From the NCBI GenBank assembly GCA_013822765.1, contig PNKY01000005.1, positions 1-64,000 on the forward strand: a DNA stretch of 64,000 bases, written 5' to 3'. This document shows positions 52,099-61,081 of the stretch, piece by piece (the first letter of the stretch is position 1; each line of letters starts with the position of its first letter). The position numbers and the translations under genes are program-made. The stretch comes from Rhodospirillum sp. Its GTDB lineage: Bacteria > Pseudomonadota > Alphaproteobacteria > Dongiales > Dongiaceae. The notes beneath the pieces are model-generated. The model worked only from the letters and a program-made list of their open reading frames with translations. It made no database searches and had not been told where the DNA came from.

Positions 52099-53142
52099 TT
52101 AGCGGATCGGCGGGGCGTATTGCAGGCCGCCCTGCGTCCAGAGTGCGTTCAGTCCGCGCGCAAGGCCGAGCTTGGTCTTCTCGCCCACGTTGCGCTCGAA
52201 CGATTCACTGTAGTTGCCGACCTGCTTGACGATGTTGTAGGCCCAGTCGCCGCTGAGGCCCAGGCCTTCGCCCATCTTGCCGTCGACGATGCCCAGCATG
52301 CGCTGGACCTCGGCGTCAGCGCCGTCGGTGCCGTCGGCGTTCTTGGCCTTCACGTCGTCGATGTTGGCCGACGTGATGCCCTTTTCCTCGGCGATGATCA
52401 TCGCATAGTGCGACCAGCGCACGATGTCGCCCCACTGGCTGTCGCCATGGCGCACCACCGGGCCCAGCGGCTCCTTGGAGATGATCTCCGGCAGGATGAT
52501 GTGGTCGGCCGGGTTCTTCAGGCCGGTGCGCTCGGCAGCGAGGCCGGACGCGTCGGTCGTGTAGGCGTCGCAGCGGCCTTCGTCATAGGCGGCGCGGGCC
52601 TGGTCGCTTTCCTTGAACTTCACCGGCTGGGTGCCGAGGTTGTTCTGCTTGTCGAAGTCGCCGAGGTTCTTTTCCGTGGTGGTGCCTTCCTGCACGCACA
52701 CGGTGGCGCCCTTCAGCTCCTTGGCGCTCGAGACGCCGAGGTCCTTGCGCACCATGAAGCCCTGGCCGTCGTAGTAATTGACGGCGACGAAATCGAGACC
52801 GAGCTGGGTGTCGCGGGACAGCGTCCAGGTCGAGTTGCGTGCCAGCAAATCGACTTCGCCCGACTGCAGCGCGGTGAAGCGCTGCTCCGCGTTCAGCGGC
52901 TTGTATTCGACCTTGTTGCCGTCGCCGAACACGGCGGCCGCAACAGCCCTGCACAGATCGATATCAAGGCCAGCCCACACGCCTTGATCGTTCGGCGCCG
53001 CGAAGCCGGCCAGGCCGGTGTTCACGCCGCACTTCACCTTTCCCGCCGCCTTCACGCTCTCGAGCGTCGAAGCCGCTTGCGCCGCCGTGGACATGCCCGC
53101 AACGAGGGCAATACCGGCGACTAGAATCTTCACATGCTTCAT
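52099..53142 (-). CDS. aapJ: General L-amino-acid ABC transporter periplasmic binding protein AapJ
   Basis: 347 residues from ATG at 53142, ten bases after GGAAGGA; the open frame continues upstream through the metC shadow and was cut here. Sec signal MKHVKILVAGIALVAGMSTAAQA. Mature protein has VKCGVNTGLAGFAAPNDQG, WAGLDIDLCRAVAAAVFGD and FTALQSGEVDLLARNSTWTL, all AapJ/BztA signatures. Binds a broad range of polar amino acids. Confidence 0.93.
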   Translation of the reverse strand: MKHVKILVAGIALVAGMSTAAQAASTLESVKAAGKVKCGVNTGLAGFAAPNDQGVWAGLDIDLCRAVAAAVFGDGNKVEYKPLNAEQRFTALQSGEVDLLARNSTWTLSRDTQLGLDFVAVNYYDGQGFMVRKDLGVSSAKELKGATVCVQEGTTTEKNLGDFDKQNNLGTQPVKFKESDQARAAYDEGRCDAYTTDASGLAAERTGLKNPADHIILPEIISKEPLGPVVRHGDSQWGDIVRWSHYAMIIAEEKGITSANIDDVKAKNADGTDGADAEVQRMLGIVDGKMGEGLGLSGDWAYNIVKQVGNYSESFERNVGEKTKLGLARGLNALWTQGGLQYAPPIR

Positions 53143-53292
53143 TTCAGTAACGTCCTTCCCTGATTTCTTGCGCAGTCTTTTTAGCTCTCGCCGCGCACGG
53201 TCAGCGACCATAGCGGGCGCAACCGTCCGGACTTTTACACATTCCAGCCGGGTGCTACAAGCATCTACTCGTATATCACCGGACCCAAGAGC

Positions 53293-54474
53293 ATGGCCGA
53301 ACAGGGCAAAAAAGACCGCACCATCGCCACCCACGCCGGCAGCCATCCGCACGACAACCAGGGCGTGGTTAACCCTCCGATCTATCGGGCTTCCACCGTC
53401 CTGTTCCGGTCGGTCCAGGACCTGCGCGAGCGCTATAAAAGCAAGTACGACGCCATCACCTACGGCCGGGACGGCACGCAGACCTACCGGGCGCTGGCAG
53501 AAGCCTTTACCGCATTGGAAGGTTGCGACAAGGCGGTGATCGTGCCATCCGGCCTGGCGGCCGTGACCACTGCGCTGCTCGGCGTGCTCAACCCCGGCGA
53601 TCACCTGCTGATGGTGGATACAGCTTACGAGCCGACCCGCGGCGTGTGCGACGGCTTCCTCGCCAAGATCGGGATCGAGACCACCTACTACGACCCCATG
53701 ATCGGCGCCGGCATCGCCACGCTGATGCGTCCCAACACCAAGGTGATCTACCTGGAGAGCCCCGGCTCCCTCACCTTCGAAACGCAGGATGTCCCGGCGA
53801 TTGTCGGGGTCGCCAAGGCGCGCGGCTGCCTGACCATGATCGACAATACCTGGGCAACGCCGCTGTTCTTCAAGCCGCCCCGGTTCGGCATCGACATCGG
53901 CATCTATGCCGCCACCAAATACATCTGTGGCCATTCCGACATCATGATGGGCATCGTCACCTGCCGGGCGGAACTGCATCACCCGCTGGCCAAGATGGCG
54001 CACGGCACCCTTGGCCACGCCGCCGCGCCGGACGAGTGCTACCAGGCGCTGCGCGGCCTCCGGACTCTGCATGCGCGCCTGACTCAGCACCAGGAGACCG
54101 CGCTCACTCTGGCGCGCTGGCTGGGCCAGCGGCCGGAGGTCGAGCAGGTGCTGCACCCCGCTTTGCCCGGCACGCCGGGCCACGAATTCTGGAAGCGCGA
54201 CGTCGACGGCTCATCCGGGCTGTTCGGCGTGGTGCTGAAACCGTGCGCACCCGACCGGGTCGATGCCATGCTCAACGGCATGCGCCTGTTCGGCATGGGC
54301 TTCAGTTGGGGCGGCTATGAGAGTCTGATGGTGCCGGCCGGCCTCACCACCAGCCGCAGCGCCAAGCCGTGGCCTGCCGTCGGCCGCACCGTGCGGATCC
54401 ATGCCGGCCTGGAAGATCCCGAAGACCTGATCGCCGATCTGGAAGACGGCCTAGCCCGGCTGCGAGGAAACTGA
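53293..54474 (+). CDS. metC: Cystathionine beta-lyase
   Basis: 393 residues. Cys/Met metabolism PLP enzyme: YGRDGTQTYRALAEAFTALEG, VPSGLAAVTTALLG, MIDNTWATPLFFKPPRFGID (Asp to PLP) and IYAATKYICGHSDIMMG with the PLP lysine. Length and the HAGSHP/NPPIYRASTVLF N-terminus fit alphaproteobacterial MetC. It splits cystathionine to homocysteine, pyruvate and ammonia. Forms an operon with hisI and kynU by overlaps of one and four bases. Confidence 0.9.
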   Translation: MAEQGKKDRTIATHAGSHPHDNQGVVNPPIYRASTVLFRSVQDLRERYKSKYDAITYGRDGTQTYRALAEAFTALEGCDKAVIVPSGLAAVTTALLGVLNPGDHLLMVDTAYEPTRGVCDGFLAKIGIETTYYDPMIGAGIATLMRPNTKVIYLESPGSLTFETQDVPAIVGVAKARGCLTMIDNTWATPLFFKPPRFGIDIGIYAATKYICGHSDIMMGIVTCRAELHHPLAKMAHGTLGHAAAPDECYQALRGLRTLHARLTQHQETALTLARWLGQRPEVEQVLHPALPGTPGHEFWKRDVDGSSGLFGVVLKPCAPDRVDAMLNGMRLFGMGFSWGGYESLMVPAGLTTSRSAKPWPAVGRTVRIHAGLEDPEDLIADLEDGLARLRGN

Positions 54475-54869
54475 TGGGCGCGCCGCAAGAATTCCTCGAC
54501 AACGTGGCGTTCGACGGCAACGGCCTGGTGCCGGCCATCGCGCAGCAGCACGACACCGGCGAAGTGCTGATGATGGCCTGGATGAACCGCGCCGCGGTCG
54601 AGGAGACACTGAGCACCGGCCGCGTCTGTTACTGGTCGCGGTCGCGCGCCAGCCTGTGGCGCAAGGGCGAGACCTCGGGCCAGGTACAGCGCCTGGTCGA
54701 GCTGCGCATCGACTGCGACAACGACTGCCTGCTGGTGCTGGTGGACCAGACCGGTGTCGCCTGCCACACCGGGCGGCGGTCCTGCTTCTTCACTGCGATC
54801 CGCGATGGTGCGCGTACCATCATCGCCGATGTCCAGATTGCGCCGGACAAGCTCTACGACAAGCCATGA
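54474..54869 (+). CDS. hisI: Phosphoribosyl-AMP cyclohydrolase
   Basis: 131 residues; ATG uses the last A of the metC stop (TGATG). HisI pattern: VLMMAWMNRAAVEETLSTG, CYWSRSRASLWRKGETSG, RIDCDNDCLLVLVDQTG (Asp cluster for Mg and Cys for Zn) and ACHTGRRSCFF. Third step of histidine synthesis. Placed outside any his operon, which is common for hisI in alphaproteobacteria. Monofunctional (no HisE domain). Confidence 0.92.
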   Translation: MGAPQEFLDNVAFDGNGLVPAIAQQHDTGEVLMMAWMNRAAVEETLSTGRVCYWSRSRASLWRKGETSGQVQRLVELRIDCDNDCLLVLVDQTGVACHTGRRSCFFTAIRDGARTIIADVQIAPDKLYDKP

Positions 54870-56104
54870 CCATCACGCCGCAGACTTGCCGGGAGATGGA
54901 TGCCGCCGATCCGCTGGCGCGCTCCCACGATGCGTTCGTGCTGCCCGCCGGCATCGTCTATCTCGATGGCAACTCTCTCGGCGCCTTGCCCAAGCAGGCG
55001 GAAGAACGCGTCCGTGCGGTCATGACCCAACAATGGGGCAAAGACCTCATCAAGAGCTGGAACGTCCACGACTGGATCGGAGCGCCGGCCCGGATCGGCG
55101 CCAAGATCGCGCGCCTCATCGGCGCCAAGCCGAGCGAGGTGGTGGTCGCGGATTCGACGTCGCTCAACGTGTTCAAGGCGCTGCACGCGGCGTTGTGCCT
55201 GCGTCCGGAGCGGCGCGTCATCCTGTCGGACGACGGCAACTTCCCGACCGACCTCTACATGGCGCAAGGCCTCACCGAGCTGCTCGGCGCTACCCATCGG
55301 CTGAAAATCGTTCCACCCGGCGAGATCGCATCGGCGTTGACTGAGGATGTGGCCGTCCTGATGCTGACCGAGGTCGACTATCGCACCGGCCGGCTGCACG
55401 ACATGGCGGCTTTGACCAAGGCGGCGCACGACAAGGGTGCGCTCTCGCTGTGGGACCTCGCGCACTCCGCCGGCGCATTCCCGGTCGATCTCAACGGCTG
55501 CGGCGCCGATTTCGCCGTGGGCTGCGGTTACAAGTACCTGAACGGCGGTCCCGGCGCGCCGGCCTTCATCTACGTCGCCGAGCGCTGGCAGGGCAGCGCC
55601 GAGCAGCCACTGTTCGGCTGGATGGGCCATGACGCGCCGTTCGCCTTCGACCTCGACTACCGGCCGCGGCCCGGCATCGCGCGCTTCCTGGTCGGCACGC
55701 CGCCGATGCTCAGCCTGACCGCGCTGGAGGCCGGGCTCGACCTATTCGCCGACGTCGAGCTCGGCGCCTTGCGCCGCAAGTCCGGCGCGCTCGGCGACCT
55801 GTTCATCGCCCTGGTGGAACAGGAACTGGCAGGCAGCGGCCTTGCCCTTGCCTCCCCGCGCCAGGCGGCGGAGCGCGGTAGTCAGGTGTCCTATCGGCAC
55901 CCGGAAGGATATCCCATCATGCAGGCGTTGATCGCGCGCGGTGTGATCGGCGATTTCCGCGCGCCGGACATCCTGCGCTTCGGCTTTGCCCCGCTCTATG
56001 TCTCCTTCACCGACATCTGGGGCGCGGTCGCGCAGCTGAAGGCGGTGATGGCCGGCCAGGAATGGCAGAAACCCGAGTTCCGCCGTCGCGCAGCTGTGAC
56101 CTGA
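54866..56104 (+). CDS. kynU: Kynureninase
   Basis: 412 residues; ATGA overlap with hisI. Motifs: GIVYLDGNSLGALPKQAEER, VVVADSTSLNVFKALHAAL, LWDLAHSAGAFPVDLN (Asp to PLP), CGYKYLNGGPGAPAFIYV (PLP lysine) and GWMGHDAPFAFD. Converts kynurenine to anthranilate and alanine (and 3-hydroxykynurenine to 3-hydroxyanthranilate). kynA and kynB are not in the window, so it may use exogenous kynurenine, with the RAM protein downstream as possible regulator. Confidence 0.93.
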   Translation: MTITPQTCREMDAADPLARSHDAFVLPAGIVYLDGNSLGALPKQAEERVRAVMTQQWGKDLIKSWNVHDWIGAPARIGAKIARLIGAKPSEVVVADSTSLNVFKALHAALCLRPERRVILSDDGNFPTDLYMAQGLTELLGATHRLKIVPPGEIASALTEDVAVLMLTEVDYRTGRLHDMAALTKAAHDKGALSLWDLAHSAGAFPVDLNGCGADFAVGCGYKYLNGGPGAPAFIYVAERWQGSAEQPLFGWMGHDAPFAFDLDYRPRPGIARFLVGTPPMLSLTALEAGLDLFADVELGALRRKSGALGDLFIALVEQELAGSGLALASPRQAAERGSQVSYRHPEGYPIMQALIARGVIGDFRAPDILRFGFAPLYVSFTDIWGAVAQLKAVMAGQEWQKPEFRRRAAVT

Positions 56105-56201
56105 CCGCGGCCCAACGGCGGTCCCTGGGGCTGGATTTTCCCCGGCAAGCGGGGCAACATGCCCGCCAGTTGAACCAGCCAAAGATTGAAGTGAGCCCGC
56201 A

Positions 56202-56444
56202 ATGCGGCCGATTTTCGTCATGGTCAAATGTGATCCCGGCACCGCGTACGACGTGGCCGCCCGGGCCCTCGACACCGTCGAGGAAGTGAGCGAGCTCTAT
56301 TCGATCTCCGGCACCTACGACCTGCTGGTCAAATGCAATCTGCAGAGCGATGCGGACGTGGGGCGGTTCGTCACCGGACGGCTGCAGACGCTGCCGAACG
56401 TCAAGGACACGTTGACCATCATCACGTTCAACGCGTTCACCTGA
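56202..56444 (+). CDS. Stand-alone Lrp/AsnC ligand-binding (RAM) domain protein
   Basis: 80 residues. The whole protein is a RAM domain: IFVMVKCDPGTAYDVAARAL, EVSELYSISGTYDLLVKCNL and DTLTIITFNAF, with no DNA-binding part. Such proteins form oligomers that bind amino acids and may modulate full-length Lrp regulators. It follows kynU by 97 bp and precedes the binding-protein gene by 31 bp, suggesting amino-acid responsiveness. Confidence 0.85.
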   Translation: MRPIFVMVKCDPGTAYDVAARALDTVEEVSELYSISGTYDLLVKCNLQSDADVGRFVTGRLQTLPNVKDTLTIITFNAFT

Positions 56445-56475
56445 AACCTGTAAAAAATCTCAAACGGGAGGGCTT

Positions 56476-57690
56476 ATGAGTTTCCGCAAACAGGCGCTGC
56501 TGGGCGCCACCACAATCCTTGCGACCGCGCTCGCGGCCGCATCTGCGAGCGCCGAGGACGTGAAGGTCGGCATCCTGTTCGACGTCACCGGGCCGATCGC
56601 CAACTTCATTCCGCCGATGCTGGATTCCGTCACGCTGGTGACCGATGAGGTCAATGCCGGCGGCGGCCTGCTGGGCGGCAAGATGGTCAGCGTGATCGGC
56701 GACACCACCGGCTCCGCGCAGGGCGCGGTCGACGCCGCCACCAAGCTGGTCAATGTCGAGAACGTGGCCGACATCGTCGGCGCGCTGATGTCCGGCACCA
56801 CCATCGCCGCCGCCAACAGCGTGATCGTGCCGACCGGAATCGCGCAGATCTCGCCGACCGCGACCTCGCCCGACATGACGACCCTGGCGGACAACGACTG
56901 GGTGTTCCGCGTCGTGCCGTCGGATGCCTATCAGGGCCAGGTGCTGGCGAAGCTGACCATGGACCAGGGCGTCAAGAAGGTTGCGCTGACCTACGCCAAC
57001 AACGACTACGCCGCACCGCTCGCCAAGTCCTTCGCCGACTCCTACAAGAAGCTCGGCGGCACCATCACCGGCGAAGTGAAGCACGAGGAGAAGCAACCCT
57101 CCTACACCACCGAGCTCGCGACCCTGTCCAAGGGCGGCCCGGAGGCTCTGGTCATCATCGCCTATGCCGGCGATTCCGGCCTGACGCTGGTGAAGGAGTC
57201 GCTGGAGAATGGCCTGTTCAAGCGCTTCGTCGGCACCGACGGCCTGCGCGACAACCTGCTGATCGAGAAGATCGGCGCGGACAACCTGAAGGACTCATTC
57301 TTCACCTCGCCCTCTTCGCCGAAGAGCGAGGCGGCCGACAAGTTCAACGAGCTCTACGCCGCCAAGTTCCAGACCACCAAGGACAAGATCTTCATCGGCC
57401 AGGTCTATGACTCGGTGATGCTCGCCGCGCTCGCGATCCAGCAGGCCGGCAGCACCGACCGCGCCAAGGTGCGCGATGCTCTGCGCACCGTCGCCAATGC
57501 CCCCGGCGAATCGGTCGGCCCCGGCGACTGGGCTAAGGCGATCGAGTTGATCAAGGCCGGCAAGGACATCGACTACACCGGCGCCACCGGCTCGATGGAC
57601 TTCGATGACGCCGGCGACGTCGCCGGCGTCATCGGCCACTTCGTGGTCGACGGCACGGGTTACAAGGAAGTCGGGCTGGTTACGCCGTAA
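56476..57690 (+). CDS. Orphan LivJ-type branched-chain amino-acid/aromatic ABC binding protein
   Basis: 404 residues. Sec signal MSFRKQALLGATTILATALA...SASA. Leu/Ile/Val-binding fold: VKVGILFDVTGPIANFIPPM, VNAGGGLLGGKMVSVIGDT, VDAATKLVNVENVADIVGAL and ALTYANNDYAAPLAKSF. GGGAGGG ribosome-binding site. A terminator follows and no LivHMGF genes are present, so it must pair with permeases elsewhere. Context with kynU suggests an aromatic or kynurenine-like ligand (inferred). Confidence 0.88.
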   Translation: MSFRKQALLGATTILATALAAASASAEDVKVGILFDVTGPIANFIPPMLDSVTLVTDEVNAGGGLLGGKMVSVIGDTTGSAQGAVDAATKLVNVENVADIVGALMSGTTIAAANSVIVPTGIAQISPTATSPDMTTLADNDWVFRVVPSDAYQGQVLAKLTMDQGVKKVALTYANNDYAAPLAKSFADSYKKLGGTITGEVKHEEKQPSYTTELATLSKGGPEALVIIAYAGDSGLTLVKESLENGLFKRFVGTDGLRDNLLIEKIGADNLKDSFFTSPSSPKSEAADKFNELYAAKFQTTKDKIFIGQVYDSVMLAALAIQQAGSTDRAKVRDALRTVANAPGESVGPGDWAKAIELIKAGKDIDYTGATGSMDFDDAGDVAGVIGHFVVDGTGYKEVGLVTP

Positions 57691-57710
57691 GTCTTGCGGT
57701 TTGAATGAGG

Positions 57711-57740
57711 AAAGGCCCGGAGCGATCCGGGCCTTTCGCA
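57711..57740 (+). terminator. Rho-independent-type terminator after the LivJ-like gene
   Basis: AAAGGCCCGGA (57711-57721), 4-nt loop GCGA, and exact reverse complement ending CCTTT (57726-57736). An 11-bp stem with A/T-flanked base, 20 bp after the stop codon. The A-run and T-run allow it to work from either side. Confidence 0.85.
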
Positions 57741-57753
57741 CTTGAGGGCCAGA

Positions 57754-58254
57754 TTGAATCAACCGGCAGACGTCACGATCGAACTCGTCAAGGCGCCGAC
57801 AACGGAAGTCATCGGGCTGTTGGACGCGTTGAACGCAGTCTTGGCAGGGCCCTACTCCGAGGAGCAGAGGCATGCTTTGCCGGTTGATCGCCTGTTCCAA
57901 CCGAACATCCGGTTCTTCATCGCCCGTCTGGATGGCGAGGCGGTGGCATGCGGTGGAGTTGGATTCTACGCCGGATTCGCGGAACTGAAGCGGATGTACA
58001 CCAAGCCGTCCGTTCGTGGCCGCGGCGTCGCGAAGAAGCTGCTCGCGCGTCTCGAAATGGAAGCCCGCAATGCCGGGCAAGCCTCGGTGTGCATCGAGAC
58101 GGGCATCTATCAGCGCGAAGCCATGAAATTCTATGAGGGTATGGGCTATCGCCGATGCGAGGCGTTCGGGCCGTACGCGTCGATGCCGCCCACGGCGATC
58201 GAAACCAGCGTGTTCTACGAGAAGCGAGTGCCGGCTAAGCCGCCTGCGGCGTGA
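57754..58254 (+). CDS. GNAT-family N-acetyltransferase
   Basis: 166 residues from a TTG start at 57754, six bases after GAGG; an earlier TTG at 57742 would place the start next to the terminator and lacks spacing. GNAT motif A: LKRMYTKPSVRGRGVAKKLL; motif B: REAMKFYEGMGYRRCEAFG. Tail 20 bases overlap the convergent gene. Substrate unknown; YhhY/RimI-like. Confidence 0.82.
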   Translation: MNQPADVTIELVKAPTTEVIGLLDALNAVLAGPYSEEQRHALPVDRLFQPNIRFFIARLDGEAVACGGVGFYAGFAELKRMYTKPSVRGRGVAKKLLARLEMEARNAGQASVCIETGIYQREAMKFYEGMGYRRCEAFGPYASMPPTAIETSVFYEKRVPAKPPAA

Positions 58255-58675
58255 TCTTCAGCACCGACAGCAGCTCCTGCCCGTCATTGCCGCCGTCGCC
58301 CTTGAGGTCGATGCGGATGATGGCGTCCAACGCCGCCGCATAGGCGGCGAGGCGGCGCTGCAAAAGGTGGTCGCTCGGCAGGCTCTCGTCCTGGATGGTG
58401 CGGCACATCACTTCGCCGATGGTGCTGAGCAGGCCGTAGTCGAACGAGCCTCCGACGCTCTGCAGGTCGCGCGCCAGTTCGTGCAGCTTGTGCCGCCACT
58501 CCGCATCCTCGTGGCGCGGCGCCGACATCAGCACGAACATGTCGCGCAGGGTCAGGTTGACGTGGCGGCGGAACGAGGTGCTGAGCTCCAGCATCGCGAC
58601 CCGGGCGACCACTTCCATCTTGCGCAGGCGGTCCTGCGAGACGACCTTTACCTTGCTGCGGAGCTTGCGGCTCAT
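58235..58675 (-). CDS. Hpt-like helical protein lacking the phospho-histidine
   Basis: 146 residues, all helical. Segment ARDLQSVGGSFDYGLLSTIG aligns by eye with alphaproteobacterial Hpt proteins that read AHDIKGQGGSFGY; the phosphorylatable His is Arg here. N-terminus basic (RKLRSKVKVVSQDRLRK). ATGA overlap with the response-regulator gene upstream, so they are co-translated. Probably a phosphotransfer-derived adaptor without phosphate acceptance; confidence in the family is moderate. Confidence 0.55.
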   Translation of the reverse strand: MSRKLRSKVKVVSQDRLRKMEVVARVAMLELSTSFRRHVNLTLRDMFVLMSAPRHEDAEWRHKLHELARDLQSVGGSFDYGLLSTIGEVMCRTIQDESLPSDHLLQRRLAAYAAALDAIIRIDLKGDGGNDGQELLSVLKITPQAA

Positions 58676-59277
58676 GGCTGCGCGTCCTTGCGGCGTTCGA
58701 CACCGTCATAACCGGCCATGCCGACCAGCACGCGCCGATCGGGACCGACATAGACCTCGCCTTCGACGAATGCGCGCTCGTCCATGATGACATTGACCAG
58801 GCCTTCATAAAGGCGCCGGAAGGTGAGCGGCTTGACCAGGATCCAGTTCGCGCCGGCCTCGCGCGCCCTTGCCACATAGTCGCGGTCGACATGGGCCGAT
58901 GCCACCAGGATCGCAATGTCGCTCGGGATGCCGGCGCCGCCGCGGCGGATGTCCTGCAGCAGTTGCAGCCCGTCGATCCCGGTGAGGTCGAGGTCGATCA
59001 CCACGATGTCCGGCTGGACGGTGGCGATCTCCGCCCGCGCCGAGCGCGGGTTGTCGCAGGTGACGACGCTGCCCACGCGCATGATGGAGAACAAGCGCTC
59101 CATATAGGTGCGGACGAACTCGTTGTCGTTGATGACCAGCAGCGAGATGTCGCCGAGGTCGAGCGCCGGCACGTCCTTGCCGAAGGTACGGCGCGCGATC
59201 GGCGAATGTCCGACGGGCCGCCCGACGATCGAGGTGCGGGGTTCCGCGCTCTGTGCCTTCACTCTGTTGACAGCCAT
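58672..59277 (-). CDS. Response regulator with receiver domain and short flanking extensions
   Basis: 201 residues from ATG 59277; an ATG at 59397 gives a longer form but has no ribosome-binding site. Receiver domain about 38-165: SLLVINDNEFVRTYMERLF, phospho-acceptor Asp in DIVVIDLDLTGIDG, Thr/Ser in ILVASAH, and Lys in ILVKPLTFRRLYEGL. No DNA-binding output domain; the C-terminal part is a short tail (EGEVYVGPDRRVLVGMAGYDG). Single-domain regulator coupled to the Hpt-like gene. Confidence 0.8.
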   Translation of the reverse strand: MAVNRVKAQSAEPRTSIVGRPVGHSPIARRTFGKDVPALDLGDISLLVINDNEFVRTYMERLFSIMRVGSVVTCDNPRSARAEIATVQPDIVVIDLDLTGIDGLQLLQDIRRGGAGIPSDIAILVASAHVDRDYVARAREAGANWILVKPLTFRRLYEGLVNVIMDERAFVEGEVYVGPDRRVLVGMAGYDGVERRKDAQP

Positions 59278-59406
59278 GCCGGTCAGTCTCGACAGTTGAC
59301 CCGTGAACACATGGGAATCTTGCCCCCGACGGGTTAATGCGGCTTTAATGCTGGGGGCGCGGAAATCTGCGATCCTCACACCCGTTTCCGTGCGCATTTA
59401 CAGAAA

Positions 59407-60081
59407 ATGCAAGGCATGCCAATTCGCGCAATCCTGTTCGACGTTTACGGCACGCTGCTGGATGTGCATTCAGCGATCGCGCGCGAAGGAAAAGAGCTTG
59501 GCGCGCGTGCGGAGTCGGTCTCGCGACTGTGGCGGCAGAAGCAACTCGAATATACGTGGGTGTGGTCGTTGCGCGGCGAGTACCGCAGCTTCCAAACCCT
59601 GACCGAGTCCGCGCTGGATTTCGCGCTCGCCGCACATGGCATCGAGTTCGGCGCTCTGCGTGATCGGCTGTTGCTGGCATACGAGCAGTTGGACGCCTTT
59701 CCCGAAGTCGCCGGCGCGCTGCAGTCCTTGCAGCGGCAAGGGTTGCGCATGGCGGCCCTCTCCAACGGCGATCCGGAGATGCTGGAAAACGGATTGCGGG
59801 CAGCCGGAATCCGAGGCGCGCTGGAAGCCGTGCTTTCCGTCGCGCCGCTGTGGATCTTCAAGCCGGACCGTCAGGTCTACGAACGAGGCCGCGCCTGGGC
59901 CGCTGCAAAGCCGGACGAGATCGCCTTTGTCTCGGCCAACGCCTGGGACGCCGGCGGTGCGGCGGCGTTCGGTTTTCGCACCTTCTGGATCAACCGCGCC
60001 GGCCAGCCCGACGAATACGATATCCCGCGCCGCGCGACGACCATCCGCAGCCTCAGCGATGTTGCTGCAGGCCTGATTTAG
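59407..60081 (+). CDS. L-2-haloacid dehalogenase-type HAD hydrolase
   Basis: 224 residues. HAD motifs: AILFDVYGTLLDV (nucleophile Asp), MAALSNGDPEML, LWIFKPDRQVYERG (Lys) and FVSANAWDAGGAAAFGF (type II dehalogenase signature; Asp in last motif). The cap helix WRQKQLEYTWVWSLRGEY matches class II haloacid dehalogenases. Start either ATG 59407 or 59416 (third codon on). Hydrolyses L-2-haloacids to D-2-hydroxyacids, or a related substrate. Confidence 0.88.
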   Translation: MQGMPIRAILFDVYGTLLDVHSAIAREGKELGARAESVSRLWRQKQLEYTWVWSLRGEYRSFQTLTESALDFALAAHGIEFGALRDRLLLAYEQLDAFPEVAGALQSLQRQGLRMAALSNGDPEMLENGLRAAGIRGALEAVLSVAPLWIFKPDRQVYERGRAWAAAKPDEIAFVSANAWDAGGAAAFGFRTFWINRAGQPDEYDIPRRATTIRSLSDVAAGLI

Positions 60082-60165
60082 CCCAAGGGCGGATGGCAGC
60101 TCGGGACCGCGCGTGCTAGTGTCTGTCACCTCGCCTGCGTTCGATCTTCCAAAGGGAACTCATCG

Positions 60166-60951
60166 ATGCACCCGCAAGCCCTCCTCGTAGGCGCCGCGTT
60201 CATGGCTGGAGCAATGGCCGTATCCACGGCCGCCGTTGCCGAGAGCGCCATCCGCCAGAAGGTGGATCTCGCGCTCGTGCTCCTGACGGACGTGTCGAAC
60301 AGCATGGACGACCGCGAGTATTCGATGGTGAAGGAAGGCTACAAGGCGGCCTTCAGCGACCCGGAGGTGATCGCCGCGATCCTCAGCAATTCCAAGGGCG
60401 TTGCCGTCGCCTATGTCGAGTTCTCCGGTCAAAGTGAGTTCGCCGTCGTGCGCGGCTGGGATGTATTGAGCAGTTCGTCCTCAGCACACGCCTTCGGCGA
60501 TGCGATTGCCGCGTCGCCCCGCACGAGTGCCGGCAATACCGCGCTGGCCGTCAGTTTGCGCAGAGCGGCAGAGCTGTTGTCCCCCGGCGAGTTCGGATCG
60601 GCGCGGCGCATCATCGACGTTGCAAGCGACGAAGACAGCGACCAGGGAAGATCCGCGCCCGTTCGCGACGCGGTGGTCGCGTCCGGCATCACCATCAACG
60701 CGCTGCCTTTCGTCAACGACCGGCCGATCGGGACCTATGATGGCCACATGAGCTACGCCAACGCCCAATGGGGCCTGCAAAGCACGGCCGATTTCTACCG
60801 CCGCGACATCATTGGCGGCCCTGGGAGTTTCCTGATCGAGGTGCACGATTACGCCGCCTTTGGCGAGGCCCTCAAGCGCAAGCTTCTGCGCGAGCTGATT
60901 TCGTCGCCGGGCGTGGATGACGATTCCGAGACGTTCGCGTCGGCGGATTGA
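60166..60951 (+). CDS. DUF1194 von Willebrand A-like exported protein, copy 1
   Basis: 261 residues. Sec signal MHPQALLVGAAFMAGAMAVS...AVAES. vWA fold with the MIDAS-type motif VLLTDVSNSMDDREYSMVKEG (D-x-S-x-S), AGNTALAVSLRRAAELL, SDEDSD, and IGGPGSFLIEVHDYAAFGEA. Alphaproteobacterial DUF1194; function unknown, likely periplasmic metal-dependent binding. AAGGGA ribosome-binding site. Tandem paralogue follows after 130 bp. Confidence 0.85.
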   Translation: MHPQALLVGAAFMAGAMAVSTAAVAESAIRQKVDLALVLLTDVSNSMDDREYSMVKEGYKAAFSDPEVIAAILSNSKGVAVAYVEFSGQSEFAVVRGWDVLSSSSSAHAFGDAIAASPRTSAGNTALAVSLRRAAELLSPGEFGSARRIIDVASDEDSDQGRSAPVRDAVVASGITINALPFVNDRPIGTYDGHMSYANAQWGLQSTADFYRRDIIGGPGSFLIEVHDYAAFGEALKRKLLRELISSPGVDDDSETFASAD

Positions 60952-61020
60952 GCAATCTATTCCGGGGTGGATTCTCCAGCCTCTGGATATACTGTCGGAC
61001 GAATGCGGATGGCCGCCGGC
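60952..61020. repeat. Duplicated 3' flank, copy 1
   Basis: About 60 bp after the first DUF1194 gene resembles the 3' flank of the second (TGGATT..., ATAxTGTCGGACGAA, xGCGG). The 11-base core TGTCGGACGAA is identical. It shows that the duplication unit included intergenic DNA, and possibly a promoter for the following gene in both copies. Confidence 0.6.
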
Positions 61021-61081
61021 TCGGCGTGCATGCTAGCCTCGCTGGCCGCACCGTTTCGATTGCCCGCAAAGGAGTCCATCG

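Noticed and set aside
53143..54183. Upstream extension of the aapJ frame through metC
   Set aside because: A Sec signal peptide begins at 53142, and the extension is only the antisense of metC.
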